Shown: piece after piece, positions 26,576 to 33,180 of the stretch
Layout: every line of letters starts with the position of its first letter
Position numbering within the stretch: the stretch's first letter is position 1
NCBI RefSeq assembly: GCF_902729405.1
Contig: NZ_LR746496.1
Coordinates: 4,092,001-4,156,000, forward strand
From: Acididesulfobacillus acetoxydans
Lineage (GTDB): Bacteria; Bacillota; Desulfitobacteriia; Desulfitobacteriales; Desulfitobacteriaceae
DNA: 64,000 nt
Direction of reading: 5' to 3'
The notes under the pieces: generated by a model
The model's input: the letters and a program-made list of their open reading frames with translations, nothing else
Told to the model about the DNA's origin: nothing
Database searches by the model: none
Position numbers and translations under genes: made by a program

Positions 26576-26615
26576 AAAGACGGCCTCGCGGTTTTTTCTC
26601 CGCGAGGCCGTCTTT
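26576..26615. terminator. Bidirectional terminator between the repeat and fic
   Basis: Perfect 16-bp stem AAAGACGGCCTCGCGG / CCGCGAGGCCGTCTTT with the loop TTTTTTCT. The fic stop codon lies in the outer stem, so this hairpin ends fic transcription on the minus strand. Confidence 0.85.
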
Positions 26616-27531
26616 AGTCCTGCAGCAAGCGCAAATATTGGGAAAGCCTTTCCTTTACATACTCTCCCGCCATGTTCACCATCGGGGACGCGTCGTTATC
26701 CCGGTAATAGCTGTCAAAACAGGCGTAGTATTGTCTCCTGTCCGCGAACTTCACGTCGATGGGCGGGTAGCCTGCCTGCATCAGCATCAGGTTCAGAATC
26801 AGCCGCCCGGTGCGGCCGTTGCCGTCGATGAACGGGTGGATTCCCTCAAAATTCAGGTGGAACATCGCCGCCGTTTCTATGGTGTGTCGGTTGTCGTGGG
26901 ACAAATCCGAAACCAGCCGCTCCATCTGAACCGGGACAAGATAAGGCTGCGGCGGTTCGCGGTGTGCGCCCATAATTTTTACCGGGATTCTCCGGTACAC
27001 GCCCTTATCCTCCGGTCTGTCCATCAAAACAAGGGAATGGATTTCGCGGATGACCCTCTCCGAGATCGGAACCTTATCCTTGACGAGAGAAACCACATAA
27101 AGGAAAGCGTCGCGGTGCCCCACCGCTTCCAGATGGTCTTTCAGCGGCTTTTTATCGATTGTCACGCCCTCCAGCGCCAGCGCGGTCTCCTGCAGCGTGA
27201 GCATGTTGCCCTCGATGGCGTTGGAGTTGTATGTGAATTCCACGAGGAATTCGTCCTGCAGGCGCTTCAGTTCTCCCGCAGTCAGCGGACGGCGGCGGTC
27301 AAGCTCCGCCTTTATTTCATCAATCGACACGAAAAGCCCGGCGTATTGTTCCGGAATATCTTTGCCGCGCAGGCTGCGCCCGTCAATCGGCTTTAACGCG
27401 TCCTCCGGAATGAGGTAGGAACGCCCCTTCTGAACGACGCCCTCTATCCGCCCCTCGGCGCAAAGTAGGCGAACCCTGCGGTCTGATATTCCCCACCGCT
27501 CCGACGCCTGTTTGACGGTCATGTACTGCAT
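26614..27531 (-). CDS. Fic-domain protein with N-terminal helix-turn-helix
   Basis: 305-aa Fic enzyme, which typically transfers AMP from ATP to a target hydroxyl. The catalytic loop HPFIDGNGRTGR is at residues 232-243. The inhibitory helix motif SNAIEG (103-108) lies upstream, as in self-inhibited class II proteins. Residues 1-50 form a MerR/excisionase-like DNA-binding domain (YMTVKQASERWGISDRRV), so it may regulate its own gene. ATG 27531 has GGGAGG nine bases before it; the two in-frame upstream codons lack such a site. Its sequence is intact. It could be a regulator, a toxin held by its own inhibitory helix, or part of the adjacent defence cluster. Confidence 0.9.
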   Translation of the reverse strand: MQYMTVKQASERWGISDRRVRLLCAEGRIEGVVQKGRSYLIPEDALKPIDGRSLRGKDIPEQYAGLFVSIDEIKAELDRRRPLTAGELKRLQDEFLVEFTYNSNAIEGNMLTLQETALALEGVTIDKKPLKDHLEAVGHRDAFLYVVSLVKDKVPISERVIREIHSLVLMDRPEDKGVYRRIPVKIMGAHREPPQPYLVPVQMERLVSDLSHDNRHTIETAAMFHLNFEGIHPFIDGNGRTGRLILNLMLMQAGYPPIDVKFADRRQYYACFDSYYRDNDASPMVNMAGEYVKERLSQYLRLLQD

Positions 27532-27556
27532 CGCTTCACCTCCCAATCTTTTTTAT

Positions 27557-27618
27557 AGTATACCACATCATCGGAATAATACCGACTCTTATTCCAAAAT
27601 ATATTTGTAATTATTCCG
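27557..27618 (-). promoter_or_regulatory. fic promoter region with GGAATAA repeats
   Basis: The minus strand has a -10-like TATACT (27562-27557) about 25 bases before the fic start, without a good -35. Upstream lie three GGAATAA half-sites, at 27572-27580, 27589-27595 and 27611-27618, the outer two inverted as CGGAATAAT / ATTATTCCG. They are plausible operator sites for the DNA-binding N-terminus of Fic. Confidence 0.45.
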
Positions 27619-27643
27619 ATATGTTTCAGCGGCCACTACCCTA

Positions 27644-28147
27644 TGCAAGCAGTACGGTTTAACGGAAAAGAACATCATCTGCCACAGCGAAGGGCACAAG
27701 CCGGGGATCGCCAGCAACCACGCCGACGTGATGCACTGGTTCCCGAAGCACGGGAAGTCGATGGATACCTTCCGCGCGGAGGTCAAGCGTTTGCTGAAAA
27801 GCGGTGGCTCGGGCATTTCCGCCGAATCTAAAACGGTGGACGAATTGGCGCGGGATGTCATCCGCGGCGACTGGGGCAACGGCGAAGAACGCAAATCCCG
27901 CCTGACCGCTGCCGGGTACGATCACGCCGCCGTGCAGGGTCAACGAGATTCTTTCCAGGGAGAAAACGGAAACCGCGCCGGCTACTTATGAGGTCCACAC
28001 CGTGGCTAAGGGCGACACGCTCTGGGGCATCGCCGCCAAAAAACTCGGCAGCGGCCAGAGGTACAAGGAAATCAAGACGCTGAACGGCGTGTCCTCGGAC
28101 ACCATCTAATCTACGCCGGGCAGAAACTGAAAATCCCGAAAAAGTGA
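27644..28147 (+). pseudogene. Phage-type N-acetylmuramoyl-L-alanine amidase remnant (amidase, CW_7, LysM)
   Basis: One of the few plus-strand genes. Pieces in order: the amidase_2 C-terminus (KNIICHSEGHKPGIASNHAD, MHWFPKHG), a CW_7/Cpl-7-like repeat (ELARDVIRGDWGNGEERK, AAGYDHAAV), a frameshift near 27938, and a LysM domain (VHTVAKGDTLWGIAAKKLG). A second frameshift near 28109 precedes the final YAGQKLKIPKK. The N-terminal half of the amidase is absent. It is a decayed endolysin, evidence of a lost prophage. Confidence 0.85.
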
Positions 28148-28159
28148 ATACCGGCTGCC

Positions 28160-28202
28160 AAACGGCCCCTCGCTGTCCTGTGGACGGTAAGGGGCCGTTT
28201 TT
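28160..28202 (+). terminator. Rho-independent terminator of the amidase remnant
   Basis: AAACGGCCCCT (28160-28170) pairs with AGGGGCCGTTT (28190-28200), followed by a T-run, 12 bases after the old stop codon. Confidence 0.85.
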
Positions 28203-28729
28203 GACATCGACGATATCACTGCGGGAAGTCACTAACAGAGGTCGTTACAAAATAGCAAAAACAAGTCAGAGGCCGAACAGGCGTGCCTCCACATCTGGAG
28301 CTCAGATGCTTGTTTACCCTCTTGAAAATGCGTTCCAGGAACCACCGAGGGATGTCTCGATCAGTGGCACCATAAAAAAGGGTATACTACTCCCCCGGGG
28401 AGCGTTTGACGTTGATACCCGGGAAACATTGTAAGGTACTCGGAGATCTAGTTCACTAAGCGGCGCGAAGCACTGTATTTTTTCGTTGGTAAATGGCTTG
28501 CTCTGCCAGACGCCGCAATTGTTGGTTTCGTCCCTTGGGAATGAGGTATTCCCGGGCATGGTGAATCATCCCGAGAATTAAACGACTTAAATCGGCCAGT
28601 CGAAGGTAGGTCTCCACCCATTTTTGCCCACGTATTGTCAATTTCCTAGCCCGGACAAGCCGGAACCAAACAGGATTTTCTAAGCCCATGTCGAACGAAG
28701 TAATTCATAAACACGGGGAATGACGGATG
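28203..28729. other. Gap with an unassigned basic minus-strand frame
   Basis: The only notable content is a 77-codon minus-strand frame at 28456-28689 (MGLENPVWFRLVRARKL... ending QAIYQRKNTVLRAA). It is Arg-rich and could be a transposase tail, but I cannot name the family and it lacks a clear ribosome binding site. The remainder shows no gene. Confidence 0.35.
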
Positions 28730-28935
28730 TTACTCACCGAACAATACGAGTACCTTAATATTGATCTTAGAACTTAGAGAACCTCCCATTTCGGGAAAAT
28801 CAGTCAGCTTTTCTATAGTGGAATAAATTGCGTTTCCCATCTTCGTGGCTGCTCCAGGATTGTCCTCGGCGATATATGCTATAATTTCCTGTACATCAGA
28901 AATCGCCGCAGGGTTGATTCTGAAATGAATCCATT
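28730..28935 (-). pseudogene. RelE/ParE-type toxin fragment
   Basis: A minus-strand frame reads FRINPAAISDVQEIIAYIAE, KMGNAIYSTIEKLTDFPEMG and LSSKINIK, the body of a RelE/ParE toxin of about 90 residues. The first residues are replaced where the 28923-29053 repeat begins. After LSSKINIK the usual C-terminal strands are missing. No antitoxin gene is adjacent. Confidence 0.7.
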
Positions 28936-29053
28936 ACGCTTCGCCTCTAATTCTTTGAATAGGAGTCGTTCGTCTGTGCCTCACCTCCCAGAGCCTTGCC
29001 TACCTCCCCCTCAACGCCCGGCCTAAAATCGCCGAGCGCCTGGCCGCTTTGGC
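28923..29053. repeat. 131-bp direct repeat, left copy (pairs with 46042-46172)
   Basis: Nearly identical over 131 bases to 46042-46172 in the same orientation, starting AAATGAATCCATTACGCTTC. The last part encodes, on the minus strand, the final residues (KAARRSAILGRALRGR) of the Gly-rich anchored protein found complete at 46119-46910 and 61853-62632. Here the upstream part of that gene is absent. The repeat therefore records a recombination that cut that gene. Confidence 0.9.
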
Positions 29054-29075
29054 ACAATCCAAGCGGCACAACCTT

Positions 29076-29867
29076 TCAGGCGTTCCGCAAGGCTTCGCTG
29101 AGTCCGTGCATAAGCGCCAAGATCCCGAGGTATTCCTTAAGTGCGACTCCGGTATTGTTAAGCCCTCCTGCCGTCGGCACAAAACGGAACAAATACAAAG
29201 GCTGAGCCATACTCACCTTGTAATCACAAGGATACGGCAGCACTGCCACGCCCACCTTCGAAAAATCATCGACCGCTCTGGCCATGTGAAAGGCCGAGGT
29301 CACTAAGATCGGATGGGTAAAATGCTGTGCTTCCAGTATTTTTTTGCTGTTCACGGCGTTCTCCGTCGTAGTGCGGCTTGTATCATCCAGATAGATTTTG
29401 TCTTCTGGGACTCCCAACGAAACCATAACCCTCTTGGCAATCTGTCCTTCATTCCCGGTGTTGGCGAAAACCCGGCCTGACGACATGATGATGGGCAGTC
29501 CCGTTTTCTTATACAACCTGACGGCGGTCACGACACGATTCATGCTGGAGCCACTGAGGTTTCCCCTGCCGTCTACGTCCGGAGTGTCTAACGTGGCCCC
29601 GCCGCCAAGCACGATTAGAACGTCTCCGTTTAAAGCAGTCGGAGGATTGAATCGGCTTTCCAAACTGCGCATTAAGAGTGAACTGACAATATCCGTTGAG
29701 CAAGCATAAAGGATGAAGGTCGTTGCGAGCAAAATGATCGCTGCGGTTCGCTCACGCTTGCGCAGCCACCAGGCTAAGAGAAATAAGATGAGAATGAATA
29801 ACCCTGGGGGCAACAGCATGTTATAACCTGATTTCAGGATATCCAGAAACAAAAACAACACTCCCAT
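29076..29867 (-). CDS. YdcF/SanA-type DUF218 membrane protein (copy 2)
   Basis: About 263 aa, a close paralogue of 8764-9528: LLPPGLFILILFLLAWW, DVLIVLGGGATLDTPDVDG, GLPIIMSSGRVF, SRTTTENA, LVTSAFHMARA. ATG 29867 (MGVLFLFLDILKSG) is used here; TTG with GGGAG seven bases upstream, as in copy 1, is an alternative. The open frame upstream comes from a RhuM remnant fused in frame. The C-terminus reads MHGLSEALRNA instead of YLLPFRS, so the end was also altered by recombination near the 131-bp repeat. Confidence 0.85.
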   Translation of the reverse strand: MGVLFLFLDILKSGYNMLLPPGLFILILFLLAWWLRKRERTAAIILLATTFILYACSTDIVSSLLMRSLESRFNPPTALNGDVLIVLGGGATLDTPDVDGRGNLSGSSMNRVVTAVRLYKKTGLPIIMSSGRVFANTGNEGQIAKRVMVSLGVPEDKIYLDDTSRTTTENAVNSKKILEAQHFTHPILVTSAFHMARAVDDFSKVGVAVLPYPCDYKVSMAQPLYLFRFVPTAGGLNNTGVALKEYLGILALMHGLSEALRNA

Positions 29868-29889
29868 TATTTCATCAGTGGGCTGATAA

Positions 29890-30059
29890 CCAACAGAAAT
29901 TATGACATCCAAATTGTAGTAATCAACGTGATATGTTTTACCGTCAGCAGCAGTTGTTGCAAAATTTGCAACAACTGAATTTCTTATCAGTTCACCTTCG
30001 TTGAATATATTTTTAATGTGGCGAGAAATGGTAGATTTATCACGCTGAAATAACTTTTT
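29890..30059 (-). pseudogene. RhuM-family protein fragment
   Basis: A minus-strand frame reads LFQRDKSTISRHIKNIF, then SVVANFATTAADGKTYHVDY and YNLDVIISVGYQ, the conserved N-terminal region of the RhuM family. It is then joined in frame to the leader of the YdcF gene. Its own start and C-terminus are missing. A striking palindrome at 29951-29977 lies within this coding fragment. Confidence 0.75.
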
Positions 30060-30192
30060 GGACCCGTATGAGGACTACATATCGAAATATCAACAACCCT
30101 ACAAAACACTGCTTTGATACGGGTTTGAACAAAAAACGCTATATGAACACATGGCCCATCTCGATGACTTAAAGCAGGAAGAGACAAACCCT

Positions 30193-30340
30193 GTGGCCGG
30201 TTAAGGGCCACTCTGGGGTAGACTTGACGTAGGACCCTACGTCGGATGCTTCGATGGTTCGAGGGCTGTGGCTCAAAGGATGTATTCCTTTGTAGTAAGC
30301 CCCATCCCTTCACCAAGGGTAGCATCCCCCATGTCAAATC
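30193..30340 (+). other. Hairpin cluster, possible TnpB-end/omega-RNA remnant
   Basis: In 150 bases there are GTGGCC...GGCCAC (30193-30211), the palindrome GACGTAGG-AC-CCTACGTC (30226-30243), CAAAGGA...TCCTTTG (30274-30292) and CATCCCTT...AAGGGTAG. The segment AAGCCCCATCCC resembles the scaffold that follows many IS605-group tnpB genes. Just upstream a short plus-strand frame ends HLDDLKQEETNPVAG, compatible with a tnpB tail. The assignment is tentative. It lies between the RhuM fragment and the end of the BREX-like operon and may also serve as its terminator. Confidence 0.35.
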
Positions 30341-30355
30341 TTGTTTTGGCCCCTT

Positions 30356-31516
30356 CTACAAATTCGAAGTTGCTCTAAAAATCTTGTCGTATGCATTGCA
30401 AACGGCAAAAATGACAGACTCCACTTCCTGCATGGTGTTGTATTTGCCATACGAAATGCGAATCGCCGATTTGGCTTGTTTCTCAGACAATCCCAACGCC
30501 ATTAGCACATGAGAAGGTTCATCTTTACCCGATGTACACGCAGAACTCGTTGAAACGCAAATACCTTTTAAATCCAAAAGGTGCATAAGAGATTCACCTG
30601 AGCTGTTTTCAAACGCAATATTAACTATTCCAGGCAAGCGGTTTTCAGGATCACCATTGACACAGATATTCGGTACTTTAGCTCTAATACCATCTATTGT
30701 GGCTTGGACAAAGGTAACTAATCTATTAGCAGTTCCCCTCATATCCGAAATGTTTTCTTCCAGCGCATATCCAGCGGCTACTATCCCAGCAACGTTCTCG
30801 GTACCTGAACGCAGTCCATACTCCTGTTCTCCTCCAAAAACAATTTGCGGCACTGAGATGCCTGAGCGCTTGTATAGGATGCCTGTACCCTTAGCACCGT
30901 TGAACTTGTGAGCAGAGGCAGCAAGAAAATCCACATAAAGTTCATTAACATTTACAGGTATATGGCCCATTGCTTGAACGGCATCAGTATGAAATAGTAT
31001 ATTTTTGTCACGCAAGTAGCGGCCAATCTCAGCTATCGGTTGAATTGTGCCGATTTCGTTGTTAGCCAGCATTAAAGAAACAAATTTTGTATCAGGTCGT
31101 ATAGCCGCTTTTAGATTATCTAGTGTTACACGACCAACCCTATCAACAGACAGGTAAGTAACATCAATGCCTTTTTGCTCAAGAGCGTGACAGGCACGCA
31201 GTACAGAATGATGTTCAATTCCGGAGGTGATAATGTGGGTACCCTTGTTACCGAACAGCACTGGTACGCTTGACAAGACCCAGCTATTACTTTCTGAGCC
31301 GCCAGAGGTGAAAATAATATTATTTCGTTCTGCACCAATTCCAACGGCAACTTGTTCTCTTGCTTGTTCGATGGCCCGTTTTGATTTCATTGCGAGCGAA
31401 TACTGGCTCGAGGCATTACCATATTGTTCTTGTAAAAATGGAAGCATTTTTGCAAACGCCACATCTGACATTTTTGTTGTCGCAGCGTTGTCGGCATAAA
31501 TTAGTTCTCTCGGCAC
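30356..31516 (-). CDS. Cysteine desulfurase (NifS/DndA-like), last gene of the BREX-like operon
   Basis: 386-aa PLP enzyme that removes sulfur from L-cysteine as a persulfide. It has the N-terminal YADNAATT, PLP-binding Lys K204 in SAHKFNGAKG, the catalytic loop Cys C327 in STSSACTSG, and RISYG near the end. GTG 31516 follows GAGG at seven bases, and the gene starts nine bases after the brxL stop, so it is in the operon. In Dnd phosphorothioation a cysteine desulfurase feeds the PAPS-reductase-like DndC. BrxP, five genes upstream here, has the same PP-loop/Fe-S chemistry, so this protein is the obvious sulfur donor (inference). A housekeeping IscS is less likely, given the absence of iscU. 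Confidence 0.93.
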   Translation of the reverse strand: MPRELIYADNAATTKMSDVAFAKMLPFLQEQYGNASSQYSLAMKSKRAIEQAREQVAVGIGAERNNIIFTSGGSESNSWVLSSVPVLFGNKGTHIITSGIEHHSVLRACHALEQKGIDVTYLSVDRVGRVTLDNLKAAIRPDTKFVSLMLANNEIGTIQPIAEIGRYLRDKNILFHTDAVQAMGHIPVNVNELYVDFLAASAHKFNGAKGTGILYKRSGISVPQIVFGGEQEYGLRSGTENVAGIVAAGYALEENISDMRGTANRLVTFVQATIDGIRAKVPNICVNGDPENRLPGIVNIAFENSSGESLMHLLDLKGICVSTSSACTSGKDEPSHVLMALGLSEKQAKSAIRISYGKYNTMQEVESVIFAVCNAYDKIFRATSNL

Positions 31517-31525
31517 ATTACCACC

Positions 31526-32974
31526 TCAATACTTGTATCGAATGTTTGGTACATTCCTTTTTCCCGGTACGTCAAACTCTTTAGGGTCAACGATACAGAG
31601 CTGTTTTTTAATAGCGCCTCTCATTTCCATTGCCGGTTCGAGGCAATACTCAACGAATTCGTCAGGGTCTATATCCTGTTTCGACTTAGCCTGTGGGAAA
31701 AGGAGCTTGACAAATCCTGTGCAAAGCCGCTTAATGGCAGTCAAATCGCGCATATCAGGTCTTTCAGGTATATCGAGACATTCTTCAACGATTGCAGCGT
31801 AAAGCATTTCATCGCGCAAAGAATGAAGAACCTCCGCGAAATATTCCGTATTCAATGCCCAACCGTCAGCAACTAGGCCTCTATGCATACGAGGAATTTC
31901 CCATCCCGGAATAAATCCATGAAACCGATCCAGTGTGGCAGACTCACGAAAAATCGGATTGATTTCTTCAACCATATTAGCACTGGTGTCAAATCTTCCG
32001 GCATCAATATTGCCCAGAACTATAATTCCTGCATCAGCTTCGGTCTTTGAATCAAACCCTTTTACCTCGCCGAACTCCATGTAGTCTTTTAACGCAGTTT
32101 GAATCTGTCCGGGCTGATCGAACTTCATTGTTTGAATTTCATCAAAAGCAACGAAGTCAAAGCGTGTAATAAGACCGCCAGTCTTCTTTGCATTATCATA
32201 GATTAGAGAAGCGCGTGATACAGTCCCACCTGAAATTAACCAACCTCTCTTACTTATTTTATGATAGATATAGCTCTTTCCTGTGCCTTTGGGCGCAAGC
32301 TCTATAAGATTGATGCGTCGCTCGACAAATGGCAATAACCTACGCAAGACAAATAGTTTCTGGCGCTTGGTTTCATATCCGTTAGGATTATAGTCTGCAG
32401 AAGAAATAAGCACATCTATCCATTCTTCTGTAGAAAACTTCTCGCGACCTTCACGATAAACATTTATGTCAACTGTATAAGGACAAAAAGGACTGTAGTC
32501 TTCCATGGAAACGTAACCATTTGCCTTTTTTCTCGAATAATCTCTATTCCATATTAACTCAACAATACCCCAATTCTCGTTCTCTCTTAGCAGTGTATCC
32601 TGCCATTCGTCAACGACAGAGTATTTTACAATGCCCCCCGCACCTGATCGGTTCCCACCGAAGTCCGGAAGCTCAAATGTGGTTTTGCCCGTTCTTATAT
32701 CTACCGCGACACGAATTCTCGCCAAAAACCGCACAGATTCGCCGTTTATAAGCCGAAACTTTAACTGTTCAAAGTCGTCACGATTAGGTATATATGTTTT
32801 GATGTACGAAGAGACACGCTCTATGTCAGTTTCCCCTGTTGAATCAGAAAACTTCATAACAAGCCAGTCACGCATATAAGACGGCAAGCTAAGATTAGAG
32901 AAGAACTCTGTTCGTTTGGGATTTTTTAGAACCACCATATCTGGAAAGACTTCTCTTATTCTTTGGCTATTCAT
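31526..32974 (-). CDS. brxL: BrxL, short form (AAA+ BREX protein)
   Basis: 482-aa BREX ATPase. After an N-terminal region (REVFPDMVVLKNP, FSNLSLPSYMRDWL) the AAA+ core has Walker A APKGTGKSY, Walker B FDFVAFDEIQTM and a sensor region LGNID. It ends CIVDPKEFDVPGKRN. It lacks the C-terminal Lon-type protease domain of the about 680-aa type I BrxL, which agrees with the shorter family version. ATG 32974 (MNSQRIREVF) has GGAG seven bases upstream; earlier in-frame codons overlap the small upstream gene. BrxL is thought to act in phage restriction in BREX systems. Confidence 0.88.
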   Translation of the reverse strand: MNSQRIREVFPDMVVLKNPKRTEFFSNLSLPSYMRDWLVMKFSDSTGETDIERVSSYIKTYIPNRDDFEQLKFRLINGESVRFLARIRVAVDIRTGKTTFELPDFGGNRSGAGGIVKYSVVDEWQDTLLRENENWGIVELIWNRDYSRKKANGYVSMEDYSPFCPYTVDINVYREGREKFSTEEWIDVLISSADYNPNGYETKRQKLFVLRRLLPFVERRINLIELAPKGTGKSYIYHKISKRGWLISGGTVSRASLIYDNAKKTGGLITRFDFVAFDEIQTMKFDQPGQIQTALKDYMEFGEVKGFDSKTEADAGIIVLGNIDAGRFDTSANMVEEINPIFRESATLDRFHGFIPGWEIPRMHRGLVADGWALNTEYFAEVLHSLRDEMLYAAIVEECLDIPERPDMRDLTAIKRLCTGFVKLLFPQAKSKQDIDPDEFVEYCLEPAMEMRGAIKKQLCIVDPKEFDVPGKRNVPNIRYKY

Positions 32975-32988
32975 AATCATGCTCCAAT

Positions 32989-33180
32989 CTACAAGAATAA
33001 AGTACAACCTTGTTCCTTAAATTCCTGTATCTTTATTCTTAAGTCATCACAATTACATTCGAGGTATTCGGCTAAACAATTTATGCAGTATAATTCGCAA
33101 TTTAAGTCGATTAGCTTTTTTGATAGAGCGACCTCATCTTTTTTAAGAGGCCTATTGCACTCAGAACATCTTTTCGACAT
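32989..33180 (-). CDS. 63-aa zinc-ribbon protein between pglZ and brxL
   Basis: Small protein with paired cysteines: CSECNRP at residues 5-8 and CINCLAEYLECNCDDL further on, enough for one zinc ribbon plus additional ligands. Its ATG overlaps the pglZ stop as TAATG, a classic coupled arrangement, and brxL starts 15 bases after its stop. The position inside the operon argues that it belongs to the system. I do not know it as a described BREX component. A protein- or DNA-binding adaptor is plausible. Confidence 0.8.
   Translation of the reverse strand: MSKRCSECNRPLKKDEVALSKKLIDLNCELYCINCLAEYLECNCDDLRIKIQEFKEQGCTLFL

Noticed and set aside
26638-27396. 252-codon plus-strand frame
   Set aside because: Shadow of the Fic gene, which has the HPFIDGNGRTGR motif on the other strand.
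29951-29977. Long palindrome (TTGTTGC...GCAACAA) that looks like an operator
   Set aside because: It lies inside the coding sequence of the RhuM fragment (SVVANFATTAADG) and is explained by codon use there.
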